DNA from: Fretibacter sp964410285
GTDB taxonomy: Bacteria > Pseudomonadota > Alphaproteobacteria > Caulobacterales > Maricaulaceae
Reading direction: 5' to 3'
Assembly: GCA_964410285.1 (NCBI GenBank)
Contig: CAYPFR010000011.1
Location: 1-64,000 of the forward strand
DNA length: 64,000 nucleotides
In this document: one piece after another, positions 52,834 through 62,203 of the stretch
How positions within the stretch are numbered: position 1 is the first letter of the stretch
How the letters are laid out: every line of letters starts with the position of its first letter
The notes under the pieces: generated by a model
The model's database searches: none
Told to the model about the DNA's origin: nothing
Seen by the model: the letters and a program-made list of their open reading frames with translations, nothing else
Position numbers and translations under genes: made by a program

Positions 52834-53070
52834 ATGGTCGAAATTTACGTACGCCAGAATAATGTGGACCAAGCCCTCCGCGCGCTCAAAAAGAAGCTGC
52901 AAAATGAGGGTATTCTTCGCGAGATGAAGGCGCGCGACCATTTCGAAAAGCCATCAGAGCGCCGCGTGCGCGAGAAGGCCGAAGCCGTTCGCCGTGCCCG
53001 CAAGCTGGCCCGCAAGCGCGCTCAAATGGAGGGCCTTATACCTTCCAAGCCGCGTAAACCGCGCCGCTAG
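52834..53070 (+). CDS. rpsU: 30S ribosomal protein bS21
   Basis: A 78-aa basic protein: VEIYVRQNNVDQALRALKKK and REMKARDHFEKPSERR, then a Lys/Arg tail. bS21 helps initiation on the 30S subunit. GAAGGACG lies before ATG 52834. Single-gene unit with its own terminator. Confidence 0.97.
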   Translation: MVEIYVRQNNVDQALRALKKKLQNEGILREMKARDHFEKPSERRVREKAEAVRRARKLARKRAQMEGLIPSKPRKPRR

Positions 53071-53089
53071 ACGGCTCACGTTCAAAAAT

Positions 53090-53116
53090 GCCGCTCTTCG
53101 GGGCGGTTTTTTTTTG
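53090..53116 (+). terminator. Rho-independent terminator of rpsU
   Basis: GCCGCTC-TTCG-GGGCGGT followed by nine T residues, 20 bp after the rpsU stop. Confidence 0.94.
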
Positions 53117-53151
53117 CGTGGTTCCACCTCAATGGCAGCGATAAGACGTTT

Positions 53152-54099
53152 CTACCGAGGGCGGGCGTGAAGATTTTTCAGCTTATAAAATGTCGCCTGC
53201 ACATAATCGTCGTCATCACCGGTTTTATTTTGGTTATAGACGCCCGCTTTAAAATAGAGATATTCGTCCTTATCACTATAGCCGCTGCCTTCCATATTCA
53301 TACGTTTGCGCGCGATAGGCTTGCCGGCCCTTAATATGGTCACCTCCAGATCATTGCCGCGCGCAACAATGGAATAACCGAAACGTTCATTTAGCGCGAT
53401 ACCATGCTTAGGCTCTGGCGCGCTATTGGCGCGGTCCCCGATCAGCGGGACATAAATATCATCCGCTTGCCCTTTGACCTCATGGGCAAAATAAAGCGTG
53501 CCTTTGCTATGATGGGGAAGCTTGCGGTAATAAAGCCGAACCGGCTCATCGTCCTTACCATGGATTTGGCCAATAATCACTCGCCCAATTTCATGCGGTG
53601 CCCCCGTTGTCGTCACATGATTGATAGCCAGCTCGGCGTGAAGCTCCCCGTCAACCCCGCCGGCGCGCTTTCGGTAACGCGGCGCGGCGCTGGAGAGCAC
53701 CCAATTATTTTTGCCGGGCGCAGCAGTTTTGAATTTGGTATTTCCCCGGCGGAGCATTTCGCGCAGTTCGGTCCGAACGTAATTCGTATTCTTAGACGTC
53801 GTCGCCCCGCGCACTGGCGCGCGAAAGCTTAGCCCTCCATCCGCCGATGGGTAGAAAAAGCGCGGGTCCGTCCACCCGCCCGCAAGCTTGGCCTCGGAAA
53901 TACTATCGGCTTTTCCGTCGCCGTTTTCATCCACGGGTAGGCCCAGATACCAATCGACTAGTTCAAAAGGCGGCGTATAATTTTTAGACGCGCTATCTTG
54001 GGCTGACGCATTTTTTAGGCCGTAGCCAAAGCCCGAAGCGGCGCCAAAGGCGCCGAGTAATATCGCCAGAAGACGCTTTTTCCACCTTATTTTTCGCAT
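53152..54099 (-). CDS. Alginate lyase, polysaccharide lyase family 7
   Basis: A 315-aa exported lyase cleaving alginate by beta-elimination. All three PL7 signature regions are visible: YVRTELREML, VIIGQIHGKDDEP (catalytic Gln/His) and YLYFKAGVYNQNKTGD (catalytic Tyr). Signal sequence at about residues 8-30, ending NASAQDS. ATG 54099 is preferred; ATG 54111 is possible. No other alginate-use genes adjoin, so it is an isolated carbohydrate-active enzyme, suggesting contact with brown algae or a role on self-made polymer. Confidence 0.93.
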   Translation of the reverse strand: MRKIRWKKRLLAILLGAFGAASGFGYGLKNASAQDSASKNYTPPFELVDWYLGLPVDENGDGKADSISEAKLAGGWTDPRFFYPSADGGLSFRAPVRGATTSKNTNYVRTELREMLRRGNTKFKTAAPGKNNWVLSSAAPRYRKRAGGVDGELHAELAINHVTTTGAPHEIGRVIIGQIHGKDDEPVRLYYRKLPHHSKGTLYFAHEVKGQADDIYVPLIGDRANSAPEPKHGIALNERFGYSIVARGNDLEVTILRAGKPIARKRMNMEGSGYSDKDEYLYFKAGVYNQNKTGDDDDYVQATFYKLKNLHARPR

Positions 54100-54180
54100 A
54101 ATCTCGATCATCTCACCCGCCCGCAGCGAGGCAGACCATAGCACGATTATAAGGCCGTTCCCGGCGTAGGCAAGCGCGCG

Positions 54181-54981
54181 CTACAGCCGAGCTAACCGCT
54201 CGCCGGCGCGGCGATACACACGCCAAAAACTATTTTCTGGCATGAAAATCTCGCGGTCCATATCGCCAAATTCTTGCCGCGCAAAGGTCCAGACTTTTTC
54301 CATGGCCGGCTCTGCAATGTCGCGGGAAACATCCCAAAGATAAGAACATTCACGGGCGGTAATTTTCTCGATAAATTTACGCGGAGTAATGGACATGCCC
54401 GGCCCTGTTTCTACCGCGCCGACAGATGCAAACCCGAGCGCGGATAATTCACGTTCCACTTCGCCCTCTGTGCCTGCGCCGGGATGGAAAATCTGCTCAA
54501 CCCCCGCCGCGAGCAATAGCCCGCGTAAATGGGCCCGGATTTGACTATAGACGTCGCTTTCACTGCCGCTACCCCATTCATGGATGAAGGCCCCGCCCGG
54601 TTTTAACACGCGCGACATCTGCGCAAGGCTTTCCCGCCAATCAGAGATCAAATAAAGCGCGCGCGAGACGCTGACCGCGTCAAAGCTGGCGTCTTTAAAA
54701 CCAAGCTCTGCTGCGCTCATAAGCTGCGTTTGCAATGAAAGCCCCGCCGACTTTCTCATAAGCTCACGAAGCATTTCTGCCGATATATCCGTGGCGGTGA
54801 CCAACAGACCTTGGCGAGCAAAGCCAAGACAACCCCGTCCCGTCCCGGAGGCAAGATCAAGCAAGCCGTCCCCCGGCTTAAGCTCCGACAGCGCGATCAC
54901 AGACTGCGCGATATGAGGCGCAATTTCGCCGCCGTGACGCGCGTCATAAATCCTTGCATTGCGGTCGTAATTAATGCTCAT
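54181..54981 (-). CDS. Class I SAM-dependent methyltransferase
   Basis: A 266-aa methyltransferase with motif I GLLDLASGTGRGCLGFARQG, ATDISAEMLRELM and post-motif SFDAVSVSRALYLISDW, then RVLKPGGAFIHEWG. UbiE/small-molecule type; substrate unknown. ATG 54981 preferred to TTG 54987. Confidence 0.83.
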   Translation of the reverse strand: MSINYDRNARIYDARHGGEIAPHIAQSVIALSELKPGDGLLDLASGTGRGCLGFARQGLLVTATDISAEMLRELMRKSAGLSLQTQLMSAAELGFKDASFDAVSVSRALYLISDWRESLAQMSRVLKPGGAFIHEWGSGSESDVYSQIRAHLRGLLLAAGVEQIFHPGAGTEGEVERELSALGFASVGAVETGPGMSITPRKFIEKITARECSYLWDVSRDIAEPAMEKVWTFARQEFGDMDREIFMPENSFWRVYRRAGERLARL

Positions 54982-55045
54982 CCGCAAAGACTAGCAAAAA
55001 TCGGGGCCCGTGTCTAAGCGAGCAAAAGGAAAAGAGATGGGCGCG

Positions 55046-56074
55046 CTAAGCCGCTTTGGCTGTCAGCAATCCGCGGTTGGCCAGGCACTCCGCAATTTGC
55101 ACAGCATTGAGCGCTGCGCCTTTTCGCAGATTATCCGACACGCACCAGAAATTTAGCGTATTGGGCTGCGTGCTATCTTCGCGAATGCGGGAGACGAATG
55201 TCGCAAATTCGCCTACACATTCTACGGGCGTGACATAGCCGCCGTCCTCACGCTTATCAATCACCATAATGCCGGGGGATTCCCGCAAAAGGTCACGCGC
55301 GTCATCGGCGGTCAGTTCGTTTTCAAACTCCACATTGATGCTCTCGGCATGACCGACAAAGGTCGGCACACGCACGCAGGTCGCGGTAACTTTGACATCT
55401 TTATCCAAAATTTTCATGGTCTCCGCTTTCATCTTCCACTCTTCTTTTGTGTCGCCGCTATCGAGGAAGACATCGATATGAGGAATAACATTAAAGGCAA
55501 TCTGCTTGGTAAAATTATGCGGCTTTAGCTCGTCATTGGAATAAATGCCTTTGGTTTGCAGCCAAAGCTCATCCATGTTTTTCTTGCCGCCGCCAGAGAC
55601 AGATTGATACGTGCTAACAACAACGCGTTTGATTTTCGCGCGCTCATGCAGCGGCTTAAGCGCGACAACCATTTGAATAGTCGAGCAATTGGGGTTGGCG
55701 ATAATGCCTTTCTTTGTATAGCCCGCCACCGCGTCCGCATTGACCTCTGGCACCACAAGCGGCACGTCGGGATCCATGCGCCATGCGCTTGAGTTATCAA
55801 TCACGACTGCGCCGGACGCAGCAATTTTTGGCGACCATGTTTTAGACACATCCCCGCCCGCGCTCATGAGGCAAATATCGACTTTAGAAAAATCAAAAGT
55901 CTCAAGGTCTTTGCATTTAAGCGTGGTGTCACCATAGCTGACCTCCCGACCGACAGAGCGGCGGCTGGCGACGGCATAAACCTGCGTAACATCCAAATCA
56001 GACTCGGACAAAATCGTGAGCATTTCCGTCCCGACATTGCCTGTGGCTCCAACGATCGCAACTGAAAAACCCAT
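55046..56074 (-). CDS. asd: Aspartate-semialdehyde dehydrogenase
   Basis: Makes aspartate semialdehyde for lysine/diaminopimelate, threonine and methionine. NADP motif IVGATGNVGTEM; the catalytic Cys lies in GIIANPNCSTIQMV; the substrate region ATCVRVPTFVGHAES is intact. 342 aa, normal. RBS AGGAGACC before ATG 56074. Confidence 0.97.
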   Translation of the reverse strand: MGFSVAIVGATGNVGTEMLTILSESDLDVTQVYAVASRRSVGREVSYGDTTLKCKDLETFDFSKVDICLMSAGGDVSKTWSPKIAASGAVVIDNSSAWRMDPDVPLVVPEVNADAVAGYTKKGIIANPNCSTIQMVVALKPLHERAKIKRVVVSTYQSVSGGGKKNMDELWLQTKGIYSNDELKPHNFTKQIAFNVIPHIDVFLDSGDTKEEWKMKAETMKILDKDVKVTATCVRVPTFVGHAESINVEFENELTADDARDLLRESPGIMVIDKREDGGYVTPVECVGEFATFVSRIREDSTQPNTLNFWCVSDNLRKGAALNAVQIAECLANRGLLTAKAA

Positions 56075-56338
56075 GATGGTCTCCTATAAGTTAAGCGCGC
56101 GAGAGGGCCCCGCGCAAAATGACAGGGGGCTTTACGCCAGAACGCTTGCCGCCGCAAGCGCAATAGCGCTGCATAGGCATGATTAACAGCCCGCTGGCGG
56201 CGTAGCCCGCGGCCGCTATAGGGCTGAATTACGCCACCGAAATTCTCATAAAGCGAATATTAAAAATATACATCTATAGGTTGATTTAATCGAAGTGCGG
56301 CTATGGCGCTCCGGCTTAAATTAACAACGGGTATAATT

Positions 56339-56812
56339 ATGAAAATCACATTTAAAACCACTATGACACCTATCATCAAAAACAGCGGGCGTCTTGCCTG
56401 CATAATCGGCGCGGCGGCGTTATCGGCCTGTGCTAGCAGCCCTAAAAGCATTGCGCCGCAATATGTCAGCACATTTCAATATGCTGGATTGACATGTAAT
56501 CAGCTTAATCTTGAAATGGAGCGCGCCCAAAATGCGCTCGCCATGGCCTCAAAAGCGCAAAGCTCTGCGCGCGCAAGCGACCTGCTCTCCATTGCCCTGC
56601 TCGGGATGCCGACATCAACCTTAAGCGGGGCAAATCAAGCCCCTTATATCGGCAAACTTAAAGGAGATGTCGAGGCGATGATGCGCGCTAATACCCAAAA
56701 AAACTGCGAGACCCAAGTGGTTAATTTCGATACCTCTGCGGATAAAACCTTGATGGTGAAATCGGCCGAGTCCATTATTGGCGCGATGAAACAAGGTCTT
56801 GCCGCCGAATAA
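56339..56812 (+). CDS. Small lipoprotein with conserved-looking helical core
   Basis: A 157-aa predicted lipoprotein: signal CIIGAAALSAC lipobox, then a helical region LTCNQLNLEMERAQNALAMASKAQSS with two non-lipobox Cys that may pair. The pattern resembles small alphaproteobacterial lipoproteins of unknown function. The RBS is weak; ATG 56339 or 56363 could start it. Followed by a terminator. Confidence 0.65.
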   Translation: MKITFKTTMTPIIKNSGRLACIIGAAALSACASSPKSIAPQYVSTFQYAGLTCNQLNLEMERAQNALAMASKAQSSARASDLLSIALLGMPTSTLSGANQAPYIGKLKGDVEAMMRANTQKNCETQVVNFDTSADKTLMVKSAESIIGAMKQGLAAE

Positions 56813-56908
56813 ACACAGAGAACAGTCTTGAGGAATTTTCGAAACCCTATCAAAATAAGTGCTCGGTAATAGCCGGATAGAAGCGAGACAATAGCCCCAA
56901 GGACTTGG

Positions 56909-56940
56909 GCGTGCGGTTCCCCGACCGCACGCTTTCAATT
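56909..56940 (+). terminator. Rho-independent terminator
   Basis: GCGTGCGGT-TCCCCG-ACCGCACGC followed by TTTCAATTT, about 97 bp after the small lipoprotein gene. Confidence 0.8.
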
Positions 56941-56978
56941 TACGCTAGCCGGCTTTCCATATAAAATTAAGCGGGAAA

Positions 56979-57055
<77 letters not shown>

Positions 57056-57093
57056 TTAAGGCTTGCTTCTAATGAGGCAAGGGGCGCAAGGCA

Positions 57094-58119
57094 ATGAAAA
57101 CTTCTATTGATATTGCCCGCATGCTTGGGCACAAGCAGGCTATGTTGAGACCCCTTTTTCTTACGCTGGCGGCTGGCCTAACCGCGCTGAGCGCCTGCGG
57201 GCAAGGCGGCACAGTTGAAGGCAAAGTCGCGGAGGCGCGCGCGCGCAATGACGGCCCGGCAATCTGGCGCGTTAGCGACCATGACAGCACGCTATATCTC
57301 TTTGGTACGGTGCATTTACTTGGCCCCGATATCAATTGGCAACGCAGCGACATGGAAGAGATTTTCAGGGAAGCCGGCACGGTATTTTTTGAAATCGATA
57401 CCGGGCCGCAGGCACAAATTCAGGCCACGGTGATGACGCAAAGCCTTGGCTTTCGCACAGACGGTTTGCGCCTTTCTGATCAGCTGGATAGCTATCAGCT
57501 GAAACTTTTGGAGGCGGCGGCGCATAATGGAGATATTGCGCTGGCCACACTGGACACGATGAAGCCATGGCTGGCGAGCGAATTTTTAACGATCGCGGCG
57601 GCGGCGCAGAACAAACTCACGCCCGAGCTCTCCGCCGATGATGCGCTTAAATCCAGAGCGCGGGCGCAGGGCAAAAACGTGATTTATCTCGACACGATGC
57701 AAGGCCAAATCCGCCGCGCCGCCGAGCAGCCCGGCTACACGCAAATTAAGCTGCTGACAGATACGCTTGAAGGGTTTAACACGCTCGGCGCCGATCTTGA
57801 AAAGGTCGCAAAGGCATGGTCGGTGGGTCAAACCCGCTATCTGGAGCGCGAGTTGATCGAGGAGGCAGAAGCCCGCTCACCTGAACTTTATGCGCGGTTC
57901 TTCCAAGACGTGAACCCGCTTTGGGCAGCTCCCCTCACCCGTTTTATGGAGGAGAGCGGCACAGGATTCGCAGCCATTGGCATTGGGCACCTGCTTGGCG
58001 CGCACAGCATCCAAGAGATTATGCGCGAGCAAGGATATGAGGTGCGGCGTCATTATGCGTTTAAGGGCGAAGCTGTGATTGCCGCGATTCCTCTGCGGCC
58101 GGTAAACGGCGAAGACTAA
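57094..58119 (+). CDS. TraB/GumN-family protein, probable lipoprotein
   Basis: A 341-aa protein of the TraB/GumN family, with the GTVHLLGPDINW signature and a second conserved block GFAAIGIGHLLGAHSI near the C-terminus. A lipobox LSACGQG follows a hydrophobic segment; ATG 57142 would give a more ordinary signal peptide than ATG 57094. The fold has proposed metal-binding GxxH motifs; substrate and role unknown. It is convergent with the phosphatase remnant and the pst operon. Confidence 0.85.
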   Translation: MKTSIDIARMLGHKQAMLRPLFLTLAAGLTALSACGQGGTVEGKVAEARARNDGPAIWRVSDHDSTLYLFGTVHLLGPDINWQRSDMEEIFREAGTVFFEIDTGPQAQIQATVMTQSLGFRTDGLRLSDQLDSYQLKLLEAAAHNGDIALATLDTMKPWLASEFLTIAAAAQNKLTPELSADDALKSRARAQGKNVIYLDTMQGQIRRAAEQPGYTQIKLLTDTLEGFNTLGADLEKVAKAWSVGQTRYLERELIEEAEARSPELYARFFQDVNPLWAAPLTRFMEESGTGFAAIGIGHLLGAHSIQEIMREQGYEVRRHYAFKGEAVIAAIPLRPVNGED

Positions 58120-58141
58120 ACCCGCCCATGCCAGAAAGGCT

Positions 58142-58604
58142 TCAGACGCCTTGGGTCTTAATCGCAGTAATCAGGCCGTCGCTGGCTTTCTCAATCAGGG
58201 CGAGAACCTGCGCAAACCCCGCGTCGCCGCCGTAATACGGGTCCGGAACTTCGGTCACACTCAGATTGCCAAATTCTAAAAACAAACCCAAATGGCCGCT
58301 ATAGCCATCGGGCTGCATCGCTTGGAGGGCAGAGAGATTATTGCGGTCCATCGCAAGGATATAATCGAATACAGCGAAGTCCGCCTTTGTCACTTGCCGC
58401 CCCGATTGCCCTGCAAAGCTATAGCCGGCAGCTTCGCCGGCCGCGCGCGCGCGAATCTGGCGCTTCGCCTTGATGCCAGCCGCCCGTTCCCGCGCTATCA
58501 ACCGTCAGGTCAAGTCCTGCGGTTTTGGCTTTTTGGCGGAACACCGCTTCTGCTGTGGGGGAGCGGCAAATATTGCCCAGACAAACAAAGAGAACAGAGG
58601 TCAA
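58142..58604 (-). pseudogene. Low-molecular-weight protein tyrosine phosphatase, frameshifted
   Basis: The first part (58604-58419) reads the LMW-PTP P-loop VLFVCLGNICRSPTAEAVF and then stops early at TAG 58419. The other frame (58501-58142) continues the family: FDYILAMDRNNLSAL and VPDPYYGGDAGF with the catalytic Asp. The shift falls in a (CG)6 run at 58442-58453; one extra CG would join the two parts into a ~155-aa protein. This may be a real mutation, slippage variation, or a sequencing error. It starts 9 bp after pstB, so it is the last gene of the phosphate operon. Confidence 0.85.
58442..58453. repeat. (CG)6 dinucleotide run at a frameshift
   Basis: Six CG units inside the phosphatase gene at the exact point where reading frame is lost. 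Gain of one unit restores the frame. Confidence 0.85.
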
Positions 58605-58613
58605 GCCGCCGCC

Positions 58614-59465
58614 CTAGCCTGTGCGGCCTGTGATGTAATCTTCCGTGCGCGAATCTGTGGGTTTGGTAAAAATCGTCGCGGTCTCGTCATATTCAATCAG
58701 GTCGCCGAGATGGAAAAAGGCCGTGCGATCAGAAATGCGAGCGGCCTGCGCCATAGAATGGGTGACAATCACAATGCAATAGCGCTCTTTGAGCTCGTCG
58801 ATCAGTGCTTCCAGCTTGGCTGTTGCAATCGGGTCAAGCGCAGAGGCCGGCTCGTCCATGAGGATAACTTCGGGCGAGACAGCAATCGCGCGCGCAATAA
58901 CAAGGCGTTGCTGTTGACCGCCGGATAGGCCCGTGCCCGAGAGCTTGAGCCTGTCTTTGACCTCATCCCATAGGCCTGCGCGGCGCAGAGATTTCTCGAC
59001 CAGCGCGTCCATCTCGGCTTTAGAATTTGTCATGCCGTGAATTTTGGGGCCATAAGCTATGTTGTCATAGATAGATTTGGGAAACGGATTTGGCTTTTGG
59101 AATACCATGCCCACGCGCGCGCGCAGTAAGACAGGGTCCAGCGCCTCGTCGTAAATATCTTGACCGTCCATCTTGATCGACCCAGAGACACGGCAGCCAA
59201 CGATCGTATCATTCATCCGGTTAAAGGTACGCAGGAATGTCGACTTGCCGCAGCCCGATGGACCGATAAAGGCTGTGACGCCTCGGTCAGGAATATCAAT
59301 ATCAATACCGTGTAAAGCCTCAAAGTCGCCATAGCTGACTTTGACATTACGGCATTGGAATTTAGTTTTGCGCACGGCTGTGCTGGCCGGGGTGGCCGCG
59401 ACGGGGGCGCGCATTTTCAGCGCCTCTTTGGTGTCGCCTTCATATTCGGGGAAATCTTCGGCCAT
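58614..59465 (-). CDS. pstB: Phosphate ABC transporter ATP-binding protein
   Basis: ATPase of the high-affinity Pst importer. Walker A FIGPSGCGKSTFLRTF, signature LSGGQQQRLVIARA, Walker B VILMDEPASALDP. An N-terminal extension of about 30 residues precedes the ABC domain. Its ATG overlaps the pstA stop by one base. Confidence 0.97.
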   Translation of the reverse strand: MAEDFPEYEGDTKEALKMRAPVAATPASTAVRKTKFQCRNVKVSYGDFEALHGIDIDIPDRGVTAFIGPSGCGKSTFLRTFNRMNDTIVGCRVSGSIKMDGQDIYDEALDPVLLRARVGMVFQKPNPFPKSIYDNIAYGPKIHGMTNSKAEMDALVEKSLRRAGLWDEVKDRLKLSGTGLSGGQQQRLVIARAIAVSPEVILMDEPASALDPIATAKLEALIDELKERYCIVIVTHSMAQAARISDRTAFFHLGDLIEYDETATIFTKPTDSRTEDYITGRTG

Positions 59466-60799
59466 TATCGTCTCTTCTCAAGGCGTGAGCGTAGCCAAAT
59501 GGCTAGCCCGTTCATGATAATCAACACCACCAGCAATACAAGGATGGCGGCGGAGGTTCGTTCGGACCATGCGCGCTCGGCGCTGTCCGACCAAAGGAAA
59601 ATCTGCACCGGCAGAGCGGTCGCAGGTTCTGTAAAAGAGGTCGGCACTTCGGTCACAAAGGCCACCATACCGATCATCAAAAGCGGAGCGGTTTCGCCCA
59701 GCGCCTGCGCCATGCCAATAATGGACCCCGTTAAAATTCCCGGGGCAGCGAGCGGTACTTTTTGATGAAACACAGCCTGCGTATGCGAAGCGCCAAGAGA
59801 TAGCGCGCCGTCCACCATAGAGGGCGGGACGGATTGCAGCGCTGCACGTGTGGAGATGATGATCGTGGGGAACACTCGCAGCGCCAGTACCATTCCCCCC
59901 ACGAGGGGGATAGACCTCGGCATTCCAAAGAAGTTCAAAAAGACCGCCAATCCCAAAAGACCAAATACAATCGACGGCACAGCGGCCAGATTATTGATAT
60001 TGATTTCAATGAAATCAGTAAACTTATTCTTGGGGGCAAATTCATCCAAATAAACGGCCGCGCCCACGCCAATTGGAAACGCAAGGACAAAGGCCACAGT
60101 CAAAATCATCACAGAGCCCGCGACGGCGCTTGCGATTCCGGCCAGTTCAGGATCGCGGCTATCGGGATTAGTAAAAAAGATCTTATTGAATTTGGATTCG
60201 ATAATGCCATTGGCTTTCATTTCATCGATCCATTTGATTTGTTGATCGGAAATTTTGCGGCGGCTTTCCTCTACATTTCGGTCGATATAGCCCTTGAGCA
60301 ATTGATCAACTTGGTCCGATGCCGGAAAAGTCAGTGTTACGGTCTGCCCGATAAGGTCGGGATTTTGATACACCATTTGACGCACTTGGTTTGTCGCGCC
60401 GGACGCGGAGATCAAACCAAAGAGTGCGCGCTTATCCGTGCGGCCGCTGACCTCGGGATATTGAGCATACATCGTCTCTTGGATGATCTTTCGAAAATTT
60501 GCACCACGTAATGTCTCGCGGTCTCGCGCGCCGCTGGGGTCGATCACCGACTCGGTCAACGTCACCTCCAGAGTCATGAAATGTTGACGGAAGGCGGTAT
60601 AACCTGTGCCGACAAGGCTGGTGAGCAGCCAAATCAGCGCCGCCAGCGCAACGCCAATCGCGGCCCGCCCCCACCACCGAAACCGGATTTCTTTGCCATA
60701 GCGTTTCTTGAGCCGCGCGACTGCAAAATCGGACGCGTGAAAAGAGCTACGAGCGCCGCCAGCGGATGAAGCCGCAGTCTGGGTGTGAACATCAGCCAT
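59465..60799 (-). CDS. pstA: Phosphate ABC transporter permease PstA
   Basis: Inner-membrane subunit of 444 aa, longer than the ~300-aa E. coli protein because of an N-terminal region (DUF3333-like; about residues 1-190) before the permease domain. The domain has the LSLGASHTQAVFHQKVPLAA coupling motif for PstB. Overlaps pstC by one base (TGATG). Confidence 0.95.
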   Translation of the reverse strand: MADVHTQTAASSAGGARSSFHASDFAVARLKKRYGKEIRFRWWGRAAIGVALAALIWLLTSLVGTGYTAFRQHFMTLEVTLTESVIDPSGARDRETLRGANFRKIIQETMYAQYPEVSGRTDKRALFGLISASGATNQVRQMVYQNPDLIGQTVTLTFPASDQVDQLLKGYIDRNVEESRRKISDQQIKWIDEMKANGIIESKFNKIFFTNPDSRDPELAGIASAVAGSVMILTVAFVLAFPIGVGAAVYLDEFAPKNKFTDFIEININNLAAVPSIVFGLLGLAVFLNFFGMPRSIPLVGGMVLALRVFPTIIISTRAALQSVPPSMVDGALSLGASHTQAVFHQKVPLAAPGILTGSIIGMAQALGETAPLLMIGMVAFVTEVPTSFTEPATALPVQIFLWSDSAERAWSERTSAAILVLLVVLIIMNGLAIWLRSRLEKRR

Positions 60800-62037
60800 C
60801 AGTCATATTGCTCCCGGTAGCGGCGCACAATCGTGAGCGCGATTACATTTAGCAAAAGCGTAATGACAAAAAGCACGAGCCCGAGCGCAAAGGCTGCAAG
60901 GGTCTTGGCACTGTCAAATTCCTGATCCCCCGTTAGCAAGGCCACAATTTGCACAGTCACGGTGGTCACGGCCTCAAAGGGATTACCCGTCAGATTTGCG
61001 GCACGGCCTGCCGCCATGACCACAATCATGGTCTCGCCAATGGCGCGAGAAATCGCGAGCAAAAAGGCACCTATAATCCCAGGCAGCGCGCCCGCAAAAA
61101 TCACTTGTTTCATAGTTTCCGATTTGGTTGCGCCCAAAGCAAGTGAGCCATCGCGCATAGACTGCGGGACGGCGGTAATCACATCATCAGAGAGCGAACT
61201 AATGAGCGGGACGATCATGATACCCATGACAACGCCGGCCGCCACGGCGCTTTGCGTGGGAACAGAAAAGCCCAGACTTTCCGCAAATCCGCGAATAGTC
61301 GGCCCCACAGTCAAAAGCGCGAAGAAGCCATAAACAACAGTCGGGATACCCGCGAGGATTTCGATCAAAGGCTTAACGACTTTGCGCGTGCGCGGATGAG
61401 CATATTCAGCCAGATAAATTGCAATCATCAGCCCAATCGGACCTGCTACGGCCATAGCGACCAGCATAATCAAAAAGGTACCCGCAAAAATCGGAACCGC
61501 GCCAAAAGCCCCGGAAGAGCCGGCTTGATCGGCCCGAAGTGCGGTTTGGGGCGACCATTGAAGGCCGAATAAAAACTCGCTTAGCGGGACTTGTTCAAAG
61601 AAACGCCAGCTCTCAAAGACCAGCGACATCACAATGCCAAAGGTCGTCATAACGGCAACAACCGAGAGCGCAATGAGCACACCCAAGATCATGCGTTCGA
61701 CAAAGGTTCGCGCGCGAAAATCCGCCTTTATGCGTTTGGCACACAGAAATATAATCAGGCCTGAGACCAGCAATAGCGCCGTGATCCACCCCCCGTTAAA
61801 GGCCGCCCCCGAATTTTCAGGCCGAAAGACCAGCCCCCCGACAAACAGCAGCACGCCGGCAATTCCGATCATCCAAGCTGTGAAAAGTCCGTGGTAATTT
61901 GCTTGGGAATGCCAACCGCCCTTAATGCCGCCGCCAGCTGCCAAAAGCCGACTGCGCGCCATATTGCGATTGAGGAAAAATCCAGCCAGGACACAAACAC
62001 CCAGTAAAGCAAGAATGTAAACCGGAAAGTTTGTCAC
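60799..62037 (-). CDS. pstC: Phosphate ABC transporter permease PstC
   Basis: Inner-membrane subunit of 412 aa with extra N-terminal helices before the permease domain. Coupling loop SLALGATKSETMKQVIFAGA and GGxGRAxGET-like AISRAIGETMIVVMAAG are present. Separated from pstS by 166 bp that holds an inverted repeat. Confidence 0.95.
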   Translation of the reverse strand: MTNFPVYILALLGVCVLAGFFLNRNMARSRLLAAGGGIKGGWHSQANYHGLFTAWMIGIAGVLLFVGGLVFRPENSGAAFNGGWITALLLVSGLIIFLCAKRIKADFRARTFVERMILGVLIALSVVAVMTTFGIVMSLVFESWRFFEQVPLSEFLFGLQWSPQTALRADQAGSSGAFGAVPIFAGTFLIMLVAMAVAGPIGLMIAIYLAEYAHPRTRKVVKPLIEILAGIPTVVYGFFALLTVGPTIRGFAESLGFSVPTQSAVAAGVVMGIMIVPLISSLSDDVITAVPQSMRDGSLALGATKSETMKQVIFAGALPGIIGAFLLAISRAIGETMIVVMAAGRAANLTGNPFEAVTTVTVQIVALLTGDQEFDSAKTLAAFALGLVLFVITLLLNVIALTIVRRYREQYD

Positions 62038-62170
62038 TGCTGTCCTTTATTGAGTCATATTTGCTGCGCGGCAAAGGCCGCCAAGACTCAGAATTCAAAG
62101 TCTTAACGGCCTTTAATCTATTGCCTGCCGCCTGTCTATCAAGAGTACAGGCAAGGTTGGGGATATTTGA

Positions 62171-62190
62171 GCCCCGCCATTTCGGCGGGC
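62171..62190 (-). other. Intercistronic hairpin between pstS and pstC
   Basis: GCCCGCC-GAAAT-GGCGGGG(C) on the minus strand, 14 bp after the pstS stop and without a T-run. It could protect pstS mRNA from 3' decay or partly attenuate readthrough, giving more binding protein than permease. Confidence 0.55.
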
Positions 62191-62203
62191 CTCTTTGGCG
62201 GGC

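Noticed and set aside
56143..56160. Hairpin CGCTTGC-n4-GCAAGCG upstream of asd
   Set aside because: Short, without a T-run or conserved context; too weak to call a terminator or riboswitch.
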